NCBI GenBank assembly: GCA_016720545.1
Contig: JADKKK010000001.1
Span: 496,001-560,000, forward strand
Direction: 5' to 3'
Origin: Myxococcales bacterium
GTDB lineage: Bacteria; Myxococcota_A; Polyangia; Polyangiales; Polyangiaceae
Length of the DNA: 64,000 nt
Made by a program: the position numbers and the translations under genes. Position 1 is the stretch's first letter. Each line of letters begins with the position of its first letter. Below the pieces are notes generated by a model that had not been told where the DNA came from, did no database searches, and saw only the letters and a list, made by a program, of their open reading frames with translations. This document shows positions 1 through 8,991 of the stretch, in pieces.

Positions 1-1175
1 CGGCGCTCGTCGGCGGAGCGAGACCGCGGCGCGACCGGGAGCGCGACCGCGCCCGTCGCCCCACGCGCCCCCTCCTCGCCCGCAGCGCGCGACCCCGCGA
101 CCTCCGCACCGCCGAGGAACGAGAAGAGGTTCGACATGTACAGGTTGTGCTCGTAGATCGAGCCGAGCGACGACAGCGCCGCCTGGAACGCCGCTTGACC
201 CTGTCGGAAGGCGAGCACGTAGAGAGTCATCGTGCCGAGGGTGAGCGTGCCCCGCGCGGCCAGCAGCGCCACGGTCGCGTAGGTGCCGTAGAGGGCCAAG
301 GTCGCGAGCAGCGACAGGCCGGTCGTCGCCGACGACTTCTTCACCGCGAGCCGCGCGTCCTCGGCGTAGAACGCCTCCGCGAGGGTCTTGTAGCGGGCGA
401 GGAAGAGCTCGGCGAGGTCGAAGAGGCGCACCTCCTTCGCGTGCTCGTCGCTGGCGAGCGCATGCTCGAGGTAGAGGAGCTTGCGCGACTCGGGCGAGCG
501 CCAGTTTCGCAGCTTGAACTGCTCCTTCGAGTACTTCACCTCGGCGAGGGTCGCCGGCACGGTGGAGAGCAAGAGCAGGGCCGCGACCCAGGCGCCGTAC
601 CCCACGAGCAGCGCGATGTAGCCGCCCAGCGTAAGTGTATTCTGCACGAGAGTGAACGCGTCGGACACCAACGCGAGGGGCCTCGACGACGCCTCGCGCC
701 GCGCCCGGGTCATGCGATCGTAGAGCTCGGAGTCCTCGAACTCGGCGAGCTCGAGCCGCGAGGCCTTCTCGAGGATCGCGGTGTTCACATCGACGCCTAG
801 CCGCGCCCCGAGCACCTGCCGCACGAGGCCCGCGCCCCGGCTCGCGAGCGCCATGGCCACGACGAAGCCGAGCTCGACCAGCACCCAGCGGAGCGCGAGG
901 GCCTCGCGCCGCGCGACGACCGCGTCGACGAGCTGCTTGCCGACCCAAGCCACCCCGAGCGGGAGCGCGCTCCCCGCGAGCACGAGGGCGAGGTAGCCCC
1001 GCGCGAGGCGTGGGGAGCTCCGGTGCACGAGCGTGGCGGTGCGCCAGGCGTAGCGCGCGCTCTCGGCGAGGCGCGCGCGGAGCGGCGCGGGCGCCGGCGG
1101 CGCGGCGGGGAGCCGCGGCAGGCGTTTACCTCCGGTAGCGGACTGGGTGCCAGCGGCGTGCGGCGAGCGCGCCAC
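1..1175 (-). CDS. ABC exporter, membrane domain (C-terminal ATPase lies beyond the window)
   Basis: About 391 N-terminal residues are visible and the frame is still open at the left edge. The GTG start at 1175 lies one base after the stop of the LolC/E-like gene, so the two are probably co-translated. After a Pro/Ala/Arg-rich leader come hydrophobic segments typical of type I ABC exporter membrane domains (for example LALVLAGSALPLGVAWVGKQ and the later LLATLALYGTYATVALLAA). Between them are long charged cytoplasmic stretches such as EFEDSELYDRMTRARREAS, characteristic of the coupling regions of MdlB/MsbA-like fused exporters. The Walker motifs are expected further left and were not seen. The substrate cannot be told; its position beside a lipoprotein-release permease suggests envelope lipid or lipoprotein traffic, which is inference. 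Confidence 0.85.
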   Translation of the reverse strand, partial: MARSPHAAGTQSATGGKRLPRLPAAPPAPAPLRARLAESARYAWRTATLVHRSSPRLARGYLALVLAGSALPLGVAWVGKQLVDAVVARREALALRWVLVELGFVVAMALASRGAGLVRQVLGARLGVDVNTAILEKASRLELAEFEDSELYDRMTRARREASSRPLALVSDAFTLVQNTLTLGGYIALLVGYGAWVAALLLLSTVPATLAEVKYSKEQFKLRNWRSPESRKLLYLEHALASDEHAKEVRLFDLAELFLARYKTLAEAFYAEDARLAVKKSSATTGLSLLATLALYGTYATVALLAARGTLTLGTMTLYVLAFRQGQAAFQAALSSLGSIYEHNLYMSNLFSFLGGAEVAGSRAAGEEGARGATGAVALPVAPRSRSADER

Positions 1176-1176
1176 G

Positions 1177-2835
1177 CTATTCGAAGCGCAGACCGTCGAC
1201 CGGACGGATGCTCGCCGCGGCGAGCGCCGGGTAGATGGTCGCGAGCGTGCAGATCACGATGGCGCTGGCTGCCACCAGCGCGAAGTCGGCCGGGTTCACG
1301 GCGATGGGGAGTCGATCAATGTAGTATACATCTGGATCGAGCCGCACGCCGAACCACTTGAGGCCGATGCAGCTCGCCGCCCCAGAGCTCACGCCGAACA
1401 CGGTGCCGAGCGTCCCGATGACGACGCCCTCCATGATGAACGTGCGCAGGATGGCCCCGTCGCTGGCGCCGAGGGCCTTCAAGATGGCGATGTCCTTGGT
1501 CTTCTCGGTGACGAGCAGGAGCAGCGTGCAGATGATGCAGAAGCTCGCCACGACGGTGATCATCGTGAGGATGAGGAAGACCGCGATCTTCTCGACCTTG
1601 AGCGCCGAGAAGAGGTTCTTGTTGATGCCGCGCCAGTCGCGCACGCGGAGCTCGGGCCGCGCGACCACCTTGTCGAACGCCGCGAAGTCGAAGTCGGCGA
1701 GCTCGGGCTCGTCGACCTTCACGTCGATCGCCGACACCTTCCCGCGCATGCCGAAGTAGTCCTGGGCAGAGCCCAGCGTGGTGTACACGTGGCTCGCGTC
1801 GTACTCGTACATTCCGCTGAAGAACACCGCCGCTACCCGGAAGCGCTTGGTCTTCGGCATCACCCCCATCGGCCCGAGGTCGCCGAGGGGTGAGATGAGC
1901 GTGACCTCGTCGCCCACGTAGACGTGGAGTGTCTTCGCGAGCTCACGGCCGACCACGATCCCGGGGCGGACGGGCGGCGGCGGGAGCTTCTCGCGGGTGA
2001 TGGGGTCGAGATCGAAGCCGAGCAGCTCCGGCCCCTTGGTGTAGGGCTCGCCCCCCGGCCCGCGCCCGATGATCTCGTTCTCGTCGAGGTGGAGGAGCGC
2101 CTCCGGCTTGTCGAGGTACTCGAGCTTGCCGAGCTCGATGTTCGCCGGCAGGTCGATGACCTGGCCAATGGTCTTCGTGTCCACGCCTCGAACGACGACG
2201 CCGGCGAGGTTCGAGTTCGACGTGATCATCACCTCGCCGTACAGCACGGGCGAAGCGCCCACGACGTGGGGCGCCTTTCGGATCCGCTCGAGGAGCGCGT
2301 CGCCGTCGGCGAAGGGCACGAGCGACTCCTGGTCGACGACGATGTGGGCGTTGTTGCCCAAGATCTTGCGCTTCAGGTCGGCCGAGAAGCCCCCCATCAC
2401 GCTGCTCGCGTCGCACAGAGCGCACGAGCTGATGCTGACCCCCGCGATGGACAGCACGCTGATGACCGAGAGGAAGCCCGACTTCTGCGAGCGCACGTGG
2501 CGCACCGCGACGAAGAGGCTGAACGCGCGCTTCTCGAACAAGTCGAAGAGCACCGGCACGAGGATCGCGAGGCCGGTCCACAAAAACACGAGGCCGCTCG
2601 CGAGCGCCCCCGCGCGCACCGCCGCGTCCTTCAGCGACCACGCCGACCCGCGCAGCACCGGCAGCTGGGTGGTCCAGTAGGTGAGGCGCACGAAGCCAAT
2701 CCCCGCCGCCGCCCCCAGCAGGGCCACCACGAAGCGCCCGCGGTGGCCCGCCCGCAGCTCCGCGACGCCTCGCCACACGATGAGGAGCGAGGCGACCGCG
2801 ACGAACACGAGCAGGCCGACGAGCCAGGGCGTCAC
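1177..2835 (-). CDS. LolC/LolE-family lipoprotein-releasing permease with extra N-terminal membrane domain
   Basis: 552 residues, GTG start directly abutting the lysS stop. The family core begins near residue 110 with FVAVRHVRSQKSGFLSVISV, the standard LolC/E entry helix. A large periplasmic domain follows (about 155-400), then three C-terminal helices of the FtsX/MacB permease fold and a final Pro-Val-Asp-Gly-Leu-Arg signature. LolCDE extracts lipoproteins from the inner membrane for transfer to LolA. About 100 residues with two or three predicted helices precede the usual start. The helix that normally reads like SxMNGF is Cys-rich here (SSCALCDASSVMGGF). No LolD ATPase is seen; the next gene is a full-size ABC exporter. 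The family is secure; the choice between C and E is not. Confidence 0.88.
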   Translation of the reverse strand: MTPWLVGLLVFVAVASLLIVWRGVAELRAGHRGRFVVALLGAAAGIGFVRLTYWTTQLPVLRGSAWSLKDAAVRAGALASGLVFLWTGLAILVPVLFDLFEKRAFSLFVAVRHVRSQKSGFLSVISVLSIAGVSISSCALCDASSVMGGFSADLKRKILGNNAHIVVDQESLVPFADGDALLERIRKAPHVVGASPVLYGEVMITSNSNLAGVVVRGVDTKTIGQVIDLPANIELGKLEYLDKPEALLHLDENEIIGRGPGGEPYTKGPELLGFDLDPITREKLPPPPVRPGIVVGRELAKTLHVYVGDEVTLISPLGDLGPMGVMPKTKRFRVAAVFFSGMYEYDASHVYTTLGSAQDYFGMRGKVSAIDVKVDEPELADFDFAAFDKVVARPELRVRDWRGINKNLFSALKVEKIAVFLILTMITVVASFCIICTLLLLVTEKTKDIAILKALGASDGAILRTFIMEGVVIGTLGTVFGVSSGAASCIGLKWFGVRLDPDVYYIDRLPIAVNPADFALVAASAIVICTLATIYPALAAASIRPVDGLRFE

Positions 2836-4581
2836 TCAGCCCTCCTTGCGCAACAGGGGGAAGAACACCACGTCGCGGATCGACGCCGAGGAGGTCAGCA
2901 TCATCACCAGGCGGTCGATGCCCATGCCGAAGCCCGCGGCGGGCGGCATGCCGTGCTCGAGCGCCCGCACGTAGTCGGCGTCGTAGTCCATGGTCTCCTC
3001 GGCGCCCTTCTGCTTCTTGCTGACCTGCTCCAAGAAGCGGGCTGCCTGGTCCTCCGGATCGTTCAGCTCGCTGAAGGCGTTGCACAGCTCGCGCCCGTGG
3101 ACGAAGAGCTCGAAGCGGTCGACGAGCTCGGGGCGAGCGTCGTTCTTGCGCGCGAGCGGCGAGGTCTCGAAGGGGTAGTCTTTCACGAACACGGGCAGGC
3201 TCTTGGCGCCGTCGCTCGAGCGGTAGTCCTCCGGCAGAAACGGCTCGCAGAGGTACTCGTAGCAACAGAAGAGGCGCTCTCCGTCATTGTCGCACTTGTC
3301 GAAGCCCTTCCGGAAGTTGCCCCAGTCGATCTTCTTGGCGCGTGGCGAGCTCTTCGACCAGGCCTTCATGTGGTCCACGAAGCCCGGCGCGAGGAGCGCC
3401 ACGAGCCCGCCACCGCTGGCCTCGCCGGCGACGGCGTCGCGCCACTCGGGGATCTCCGCGGCGAGCGCGCCGCGCCTGACGGCGTCGGCCATGGGCACGC
3501 GCGCGAAGGGTTCGTCGAACGTGAAGGGGCGCGCGGCCTTCCACGCGGCCTGCGCGTCGGGCATGGCCTCGGCGAGGGCTGCGTCAGCGCCGCGGAGGAG
3601 CACACAGGTGAGGTCCATCAGGTCTTCGTACGTCGCGTACGCCTGGTAGAACTCGAGCATGGTGAACTCGGGGTTGTGCCGCGTCGACACTCCCTCGTTG
3701 CGGTAGCAGCGACCGATCTCGTAGACCCGGTCGAAACCGCCCACGAGCAGCCGCTTCAGGTAGAGCTCGGGCGCGATCCGCATGAAGAGCGGCATGTCGA
3801 GCGTGTTGTGGTGCGTGAGGAAGGGCTTGGCCGCCGCGCCGCCGATGAGCGTGTGCATGGTCGGCGTCTCGACCTCGAGGTACCCGGCGTCGTCCAGGAG
3901 GCGACGCACCGCTCGCACGATGAGGCTGCGGGCCCTGAACACCTCCGCCACGGCCGGGTTGGCGACGAGGTCGACGTAGCGCTGCCGGTAGCGGGTCTCC
4001 ACGTCGGAGAGCCCGTGCCATTTCTCGGGGAGGGGCCGGTACGCCTTCGTGAGCAGCCGCAGCCGGGCGGGCTCGAGCGAGAGCTCGCCGCGCTTCGACG
4101 CGGTGAGCGTGCCCTCGGCCTCGATGAAGTCGCCGAGATCGAGGTCGTCCAGTTTCGTGTACTCTGCACCCAGTTGAGCCTGATCGCACAACAGCTGGAG
4201 CTCGCCCGAGCCGTCGCGGAGTCGCACGAAGGAGAGCCCACCGGTCGAGCGCAGCGCGAGCACCCGCCCGCGCACGTGGAACCGCGCGTCTGCGGCGAGG
4301 GCACGCACGGCCTCCTCTGCGTACTTCCCCCCGTCGCCGCGGGCCGGCGCGAGGCGCGCGCGCAGCGCGCCGAGGGCGAGCGTGCTGCCGCCTAGGCGAG
4401 GCGCCGAGTCGTTCGCGAACGGGTTCTCTCCGCGCTCGCGGAGGCGCGCGGCGGTCTGCTTGCGACCGTCGATGATGGCCTGCTCGGACGAGCCCGTGGC
4501 AGACGTCGCCGACGTGGCGGGAGCAGCGGGGGCAGCGGGCGCAGCGGGAGCGGCGGGAGGAGCGGGAGGAGGCGCGGACAT
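2836..4581 (-). CDS. lysS: Lysine--tRNA ligase (class II)
   Basis: 581 residues, starting at the ATG that encodes MSAPPPAPP; an upstream in-frame extension to 4668 has no support. A 30-residue Ala/Pro/Thr-rich N-terminal tail with APAAPAAPA repeats precedes the enzyme, which is unusual for LysS. An OB-fold anticodon-binding domain follows (FHVRGRVLALRSTGGLSFVR). The class II catalytic domain then shows motif 1 near VEVFRARSLIVRAVRR-like residues, motif 2 (YEIGRCYRNEGVSTRHNPEF) and motif 3 (GFGMGIDRLVMML). It charges tRNA-Lys with lysine in the cytoplasm. Adjacency to a Lol permease with abutting stop and start suggests an operon. Identification is certain. Confidence 0.97.
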   Translation of the reverse strand: MSAPPPAPPAAPAAPAAPAAPATSATSATGSSEQAIIDGRKQTAARLRERGENPFANDSAPRLGGSTLALGALRARLAPARGDGGKYAEEAVRALAADARFHVRGRVLALRSTGGLSFVRLRDGSGELQLLCDQAQLGAEYTKLDDLDLGDFIEAEGTLTASKRGELSLEPARLRLLTKAYRPLPEKWHGLSDVETRYRQRYVDLVANPAVAEVFRARSLIVRAVRRLLDDAGYLEVETPTMHTLIGGAAAKPFLTHHNTLDMPLFMRIAPELYLKRLLVGGFDRVYEIGRCYRNEGVSTRHNPEFTMLEFYQAYATYEDLMDLTCVLLRGADAALAEAMPDAQAAWKAARPFTFDEPFARVPMADAVRRGALAAEIPEWRDAVAGEASGGGLVALLAPGFVDHMKAWSKSSPRAKKIDWGNFRKGFDKCDNDGERLFCCYEYLCEPFLPEDYRSSDGAKSLPVFVKDYPFETSPLARKNDARPELVDRFELFVHGRELCNAFSELNDPEDQAARFLEQVSKKQKGAEETMDYDADYVRALEHGMPPAAGFGMGIDRLVMMLTSSASIRDVVFFPLLRKEG

Positions 4582-4753
4582 GGGCAGCCGAGACTCATAG
4601 TCGCCTGCGGTCGCGCGGTCGAGTGGCGTCCGCCGACCGAGCCCGCCAAGGCCGGACGTGGCGCCCACAAAACGGCGCCGCGCGCCGCCCTGAGGACGAC
4701 GCGCGGACCGAGGTCACGCCGGAGAGGCCGACGCGGCGAGATCCTGCCCGGCC

Positions 4754-5311
4754 TCAGCCGTGGGCCGCGACCTGCATGATGATGTTGATGATGGTCGACA
4801 CGAGGCCAAGACCGATGGCGATCATGCCGAGGATCTTGACGATGCCGAACTTCGCCTGAGCGCCAGCGCTGTCGCCCTGGTCCGCGAGTCCCTTGCCCTG
4901 GAAGAAGAGGACGAGGCACGCGATGCCGAGCGGCCAGCAGCAGAGGCACGAGGCGATGGAGAGGACGAGCGGCATCGTCGTGTCGACGCTTCCGCCACCG
5001 CCCATCTGGGGGGGGCCGCCGAAGCCACCGCCCGGAGGGCCGCCGAAGCCCGGGGGGCCGCCGGCCGGAGGACCGCCGTACCCACCGCCCGGAGGGCCGC
5101 CGAACCCGGGAGGGGGCGCGCCGTAGCCGCCGCCGCCGGGAGGAGCGCCACCGGGAGGGGGACCACCAAAGCCGGGAGGCCCGCCACCAGGAGGAGGACC
5201 GCCGTACCCGCCGCCGCCAGGGGGAGCCCCGCCGGGAGGGGGACCGCCGTAACCTCCACCGCCCGGAGGACCATAACCACCCGCCATATTCACGATTTCG
5301 TTTGATTGCAT
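4754..5311 (-). CDS. CD225/dispanin-like membrane protein with Gly/Pro-rich N-terminus
   Basis: 185 residues. The ATG at 5311 is preceded by a strong GAGGAGG ribosome site, so the longer frame upstream is not used. Residues about 8-100 are low-complexity repeats of the type GGYGGPPPGG/GFGGPPGGG. The C-terminal 75 residues contain two hydrophobic segments: PLVLSIASCLCCWPLGIACL, with the double-Cys and Trp-Pro-Leu-Gly pattern of CD225/dispanin proteins, then LVSTIINIIM near the end. The cytoplasmic loop between them (GDSAGAQAKFG) also fits the family. Bacterial members are inner-membrane proteins of unknown role. The gene lies 172 bp upstream of lysS and may have its own promoter. Confidence 0.8.
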   Translation of the reverse strand: MQSNEIVNMAGGYGPPGGGGYGGPPPGGAPPGGGGYGGPPPGGGPPGFGGPPPGGAPPGGGGYGAPPPGFGGPPGGGYGGPPAGGPPGFGGPPGGGFGGPPQMGGGGSVDTTMPLVLSIASCLCCWPLGIACLVLFFQGKGLADQGDSAGAQAKFGIVKILGMIAIGLGLVSTIINIIMQVAAHG

Positions 5312-5394
5312 TGGCTGCACTCCTCCTCTGGCAGCTAAGTCGCCGACCTCAGGGACCTCAGGTTCGCACAAACCTCCGCGACGCGAAGAGAGAA

Positions 5395-5862
5395 ATGCAC
5401 ATCGGCGCCCTTCCGCTCGACGATTCCGTCTGCTTGACTTCTCGCATCGTGCCGCTAGCGCTCCCTCGCTTCCCGTTCCTGCCGCGCGCGCTCCTCCTGG
5501 GTGCGGGGCTCGCAGGCATGGGTCTGCTCGTGCTCTTCGGCTTCGCGCGCTGCCCCGTCGCGCAGTGGCTCCACGTGCCGTGCCCCGGCTGCGGGATGAC
5601 CCGATCGGTGGAGGCCCTCGCCCACTTCGACCTCGCGGGCGTGCTCCGCTACAACCCGCTGGGGCCGGTGCACGTGGCGCTCTCTGCGTGGATCATCGCG
5701 CGCTCGATGTACGTGCTCGCGCGCGACGGCAACCTCGGGGCCTTGGCCCACAAGAACGAGGCGACGCACATGATGTACGCGTTCTTCGCCCTCCAGGTGA
5801 TTCAGCTCGTGCTGTGGGGGCTCCGCTGGTTCGGTCTCTTCGGCGGCCCCTGCCCGGTGTGA
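5395..5862 (+). CDS. DUF2752 membrane protein
   Basis: 155 residues from the ATG at 5395, preceded by a purine-rich AAGAGAGAA. A longer in-frame start at 5302 would overlap the divergent CD225 gene and its ribosome site, so I reject it. The diagnostic DUF2752 motif CPGCGMTRSVEAL follows the first helix, with FDLAGVLRYNPLGPV after it. Two more hydrophobic stretches lie downstream (VALSAWIIARSMYVL and YAFFALQVIQLVLWGL). Members are small inner-membrane proteins without a known reaction. Transcription is divergent from the CD225 gene, and the promoters must share about 85 bp. Confidence 0.85.
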   Translation: MHIGALPLDDSVCLTSRIVPLALPRFPFLPRALLLGAGLAGMGLLVLFGFARCPVAQWLHVPCPGCGMTRSVEALAHFDLAGVLRYNPLGPVHVALSAWIIARSMYVLARDGNLGALAHKNEATHMMYAFFALQVIQLVLWGLRWFGLFGGPCPV

Positions 5863-5924
5863 CCCACGCGCCTTGCGTGTATTCTACACACGACCCGTGA
5901 GGCACCCGTGTCGAAGCGGAGCGA

Positions 5925-6947
5925 TCAGTCGCGCTGGAGCTTCTTCATCTCTTCGATGTCGAGCGCGTCGCCGAAGTACACGAAGACGTTGTCGATGAAC
6001 CCGGGGAACGAGACCTTCTTCGCGCCGTCGCGCGTGGCGGTCGCCGCCGCGTTGCCGACGGTGAAGCGGGTCTGCGCGCGTGAGAACGAGCGGCCCGGGT
6101 AGTCGACGCACTCCATGAGCGTGACCTCGGTCGCCTCGGTGCCGCGGTAGAAGCACATCTCGAGGTCCGCCGTGGGTTCATACGTCATGGCGACGAACGT
6201 CCACTCGTCCTCCAGGAGGTAGTTCCGGAGGCTGCCCTTCTTGCCCGGCAGGGCTTGGCCAACGGACGCCATCAGGCTCGTCTCGGAGCCCTTGTTGAAC
6301 CCAAACTCGAACATGGGCATGCCCCCTACCGGGCCCATCGAGACGATGCGCAGGTTGTCGCGCTCCGCTCCGGTCTCCGAAGAGCGGCGCACCCAAGCGG
6401 CCACGGTGAGGCGCTCGACGGGGACACCCGCCGGCACGGCGTCGGTCGCGTCGTCGATGTCGATCGCGTTGGCCGAGGGCCCGCCCATGCGCGCACGCCA
6501 GAAGTTGGGCTGCGGTCCAAACGCGCCACCCGGCGTGTTCGCGAAGTCGCTGGAGGCCCCGCGGTACACCGCGCGCTGCGTGAACGTTCCCTCGTTGCGC
6601 GTGCACGTCGGCGAGTTGAACGCGAACTGGCACAAGAAATTCAACTCGAAGCGAAGCACGATGCGGGGCGGCACGTTCGTGGGCGGCGGACGCGCGTCGC
6701 CCGAGGCGTCGGCGCCCGCGTCGAGGAGGCTCAGCGCGTCCACCTCGGCGTCGCCAGGGCCGCCGTCGGGCGGGTCGACCGGCGTAGGATCCGTGGGGGT
6801 GCCGGTAGGGCGCGCGGTCACGGTTCCCGTGGCGCTCGCGAGCGGACCGGCGTCCCCCCCGGCGGTGGCGCCGAGATCGCCGAAGCTCAGGCCGCAACCC
6901 AGTCCGGCGATGGCGAGAAGACCCCAGGCGAGCGTCCGTGTTTTCAC
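5925..6947 (-). CDS. LamG-fold (concanavalin-like) lipoprotein
   Basis: 340 residues from a GTG at 6947. The N-terminus VKTRTLAWGLLAIAGLGCG is a lipoprotein signal peptide with a somewhat weak lipobox before Cys. A Thr/Pro/Asp-rich linker follows (about 25-85), then a LamG/jelly-roll domain to the C-terminus. The domain pattern is visible as LTVAAWVRRSSETG, NLRIVSMG, MFEFGFNKG, DEWTFVAMTY and FPGFIDNVFVYFGDALDIEE. Such domains bind carbohydrate or act as spacers on the cell surface. It is the last minus-strand gene before cysK and has no recognisable partner. Confidence 0.82.
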   Translation of the reverse strand: MKTRTLAWGLLAIAGLGCGLSFGDLGATAGGDAGPLASATGTVTARPTGTPTDPTPVDPPDGGPGDAEVDALSLLDAGADASGDARPPPTNVPPRIVLRFELNFLCQFAFNSPTCTRNEGTFTQRAVYRGASSDFANTPGGAFGPQPNFWRARMGGPSANAIDIDDATDAVPAGVPVERLTVAAWVRRSSETGAERDNLRIVSMGPVGGMPMFEFGFNKGSETSLMASVGQALPGKKGSLRNYLLEDEWTFVAMTYEPTADLEMCFYRGTEATEVTLMECVDYPGRSFSRAQTRFTVGNAAATATRDGAKKVSFPGFIDNVFVYFGDALDIEEMKKLQRD

Positions 6948-6999
6948 CCGGCGACTGTAGCCGAGGGTCGCGGCTCGGGCGAGCGCCAAACGGTCACGC

Positions 7000-8007
7000 T
7001 CAGGCGACGAACGAGAGATCCTCGGCCTCGGTGGACAGGCCCCGCTCGGCGAGCCACGCGGGGTTCAAGAGACGCTGCTGGTACCGCGCGGCCCCGTCGC
7101 AGAGCAGCGTGACGATCGTCTTGCCCGGCCCGAGCCGGCGGGCCAGCTTCACGGCGCCGACGCAGTTCAGCGCTGCCGAGCCGCCGACGAAGAGGGCGTC
7201 GCGTCGCGCGACGAAGTGAAGCATCTTTACCATTTCGGCGTCGGTGCCACGGAGGGCGCCTCGGAGGCGGGCGCGGGCGAAGTTCGCGGTGATGCGACGG
7301 ATGCCGATGCCCTCGATGATCGACGAGCCGACCGCGTCGAGCGTGCCCTCGTTCACGTGCGCGTAGAGCGAGCTGCCCTCGCAGTCGATGAGCCAGCTCT
7401 GGGCGTCTGGCGCCCGCTCGGCCAGCTTGGCGCTGACCCCCGCGAGACTGCCTCCCGTGCCCGCCGAGGCGACGAAGCCGTCGATCCTGCCGTCGGTGTC
7501 TCGGAGCAGCTCCTCGGCCGTCGTGCCGTAGTGCGCGTCGAAGTTCGAGGTGCTCTCGAACTGGTCGGCAAAGCACCCTCCCCGCTCCTCGGCCCGGCGA
7601 CGGGCCACGTGGTAGTAGTTGTCTGGGCTCGCGAACGGCGCGGGCGGCACGAGCTCGAGCTCGGCGCCGAGCGCCCGCAGCGTGTCGATCTTCTCCTGCG
7701 ACTGGTTGTTCGGGAGCACGATGAGGAGCGGGTGGCCGAGGGTGCGCGCCACGAGCGAGAGCCCGATGCCCGTGTTGCCGGCGGTGCCCTCGACGATCAG
7801 CTGCCCTGGGCGGAGGCGCCCGCCCTCCCGCGCGCCGCGCACGAGCCCGAGCGCCGTGCGGTCCTTGATGCTGCCACCTGGGTTCAAGAACTCGGCTTTT
7901 CCCAGAATTTCGCAGCCGGTCTCGCGGGAAAGGCTGGGGATCCGCACCAGCGGAGTGTCTCCAATGAGCCCCAAGAGGCCCTCCCGCAGCTTCGCTCCAA
8001 GGTTCAT
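7000..8007 (-). CDS. cysK: Cysteine synthase (O-acetylserine sulfhydrylase family)
   Basis: 335 residues, a typical length for CysK. It is a fold-type II pyridoxal-phosphate enzyme. The PLP lysine is K48 in FLNPGGSIKDR. Phosphate-binding and substrate loops are visible as VEGTAGNTGIGLS and ASAGTGGSLAGVS, and the C-terminal loop as FVGGSAALN. It makes cysteine from O-acetylserine and sulfide in the cytoplasm. The sequence could also serve a cystathionine-beta-synthase-like role, but no CBS regulatory domain is attached. An inverted repeat lies 13 bases upstream of the start. Confidence 0.93.
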   Translation of the reverse strand: MNLGAKLREGLLGLIGDTPLVRIPSLSRETGCEILGKAEFLNPGGSIKDRTALGLVRGAREGGRLRPGQLIVEGTAGNTGIGLSLVARTLGHPLLIVLPNNQSQEKIDTLRALGAELELVPPAPFASPDNYYHVARRRAEERGGCFADQFESTSNFDAHYGTTAEELLRDTDGRIDGFVASAGTGGSLAGVSAKLAERAPDAQSWLIDCEGSSLYAHVNEGTLDAVGSSIIEGIGIRRITANFARARLRGALRGTDAEMVKMLHFVARRDALFVGGSAALNCVGAVKLARRLGPGKTIVTLLCDGAARYQQRLLNPAWLAERGLSTEAEDLSFVA

Positions 8008-8019
8008 CCGCCCACCCTA

Positions 8020-8034
8020 GCGCAAAAGTTGCGC
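8020..8034. promoter_or_regulatory. Short inverted repeat before cysK
   Basis: The sequence gcgcaa-aag-ttgcgc is a perfect 6-bp inverted repeat with a 3-base loop, 13 bases upstream of the cysK start. It could be an operator or an mRNA hairpin in the 5' leader; nothing else identifies it. Confidence 0.3.
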
Positions 8035-8200
8035 CAGGCCGCCTGCACGAGAGCGCGAAATGTGTCTCGTCTTCGGGGCCAAAACGGTCTACAGAGGGCG
8101 CGCCATCTCCGAGGAACTTTCGCCCGGGCGCCTCTGCAGTACGCGCTCTGCCCCGCGCATCGGAATGGCGCCCAAAAGTATCAGGAGGAGCATACGTCCC

Positions 8201-8821
8201 ATGAAGAAGCTCGGTCTCGCCTCGCTTGTCATCGTCTCGGCCGCCATCGCGTTCGTCGCTTGCGGCGATCCCCCGCCGCCGGTCGTCCCCCCCACCCCGT
8301 CGGCTGAGCCGCCGCCGCCGCCCCCGCCGCCGCCCCCGCCGCCCGTCAGCGCGTCGGCCTCCGCGTCGGCCGCCCCGGTCGAGCCCCCGAAGCCCGCCGT
8401 CCCCGAGAAGAAGAACATCGTCGACTCGGCCGTCGAGGCCGGCAACTTCAAGATCCTCGCGGGCCTCCTCGGCGACGCGGGCCTCGTCGACACCCTGAAG
8501 GGCGCTGGCCCCTTCACCGTGCTCGCCCCCACGGACGAGGCCTTCGGCAAGCTCAAGGCGAAGGACCTCGAGGCCCTCAAGAAGGACAAGAAGAAGCTCG
8601 AGGCCGTCCTCAAGTTCCACGTCATCGGCGCGAAGGCCATGGCGGAGGACGTGAAGAAGATGAAGGACGCCGCGACCCTCAACGGCAAGAAGGTCACCAT
8701 CAAGGTCGAGAAGGACGGCAGCGTGATGGTCGGCAAGGCCAAGGTCACCAAGGCCGACATCGACTGCTCCAACGGCGTCATCCACGTGATCGACACCGTC
8801 CTCATGCCGCCCGCGAAGTGA
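8201..8821 (+). CDS. Fasciclin-domain lipoprotein
   Basis: 206 residues from the ATG at 8201, ten bases after an AGGAGGAG ribosome site. The signal peptide MKKLGLASLVIVSAAIAFVA ends at a lipobox Cys. A linker of about 50 residues follows, with a run of ten prolines and an Ala/Ser stretch. One FAS1 domain covers about residues 70-206: FTVLAPTDEAFGKL (H1 region), LKFHVIGAKAM and CSNGVIHVIDTVLMP (H2 region). FAS1 proteins mediate adhesion at cell surfaces. It stands alone and is divergent from cysK. A GC-rich hairpin follows its stop. Confidence 0.93.
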   Translation: MKKLGLASLVIVSAAIAFVACGDPPPPVVPPTPSAEPPPPPPPPPPPPVSASASASAAPVEPPKPAVPEKKNIVDSAVEAGNFKILAGLLGDAGLVDTLKGAGPFTVLAPTDEAFGKLKAKDLEALKKDKKKLEAVLKFHVIGAKAMAEDVKKMKDAATLNGKKVTIKVEKDGSVMVGKAKVTKADIDCSNGVIHVIDTVLMPPAK

Positions 8822-8857
8822 CGCGAGCGACCTGACCCGGCCTTCGGGCCCCTGACG

Positions 8858-8882
8858 ACGCCGGCGCCTCGCGCGCCGGCGT
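8858..8882 (+). terminator. Likely intrinsic terminator after the fasciclin gene
   Basis: Perfect 10-bp arms acgccggcgc / gcgccggcgt with a 5-base loop lie 36 bases after the stop. The following tgtactattttg is only moderately T-rich, so termination may be incomplete. Confidence 0.5.
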
Positions 8883-8991
8883 TGTACTATTTTGTCGGCC
8901 TCGCGATGGCCTTGTCAGCGCGCGACGGACGATCGATCCTTCGAGGCGTGTACGACCGAGCGCAGGCGACTACGCGGCGAGCGCGCGCGAC

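Noticed and set aside
1924..4395. Very long open frames antisense to known genes (this one is 823 codons; similar ones lie opposite znuA, murA, the kinase and others)
   Set aside because: In GC-rich DNA the opposite strand stays open. These frames have Arg/Ala/Glu/His-rich, motif-free translations and lie over genes with secure families.
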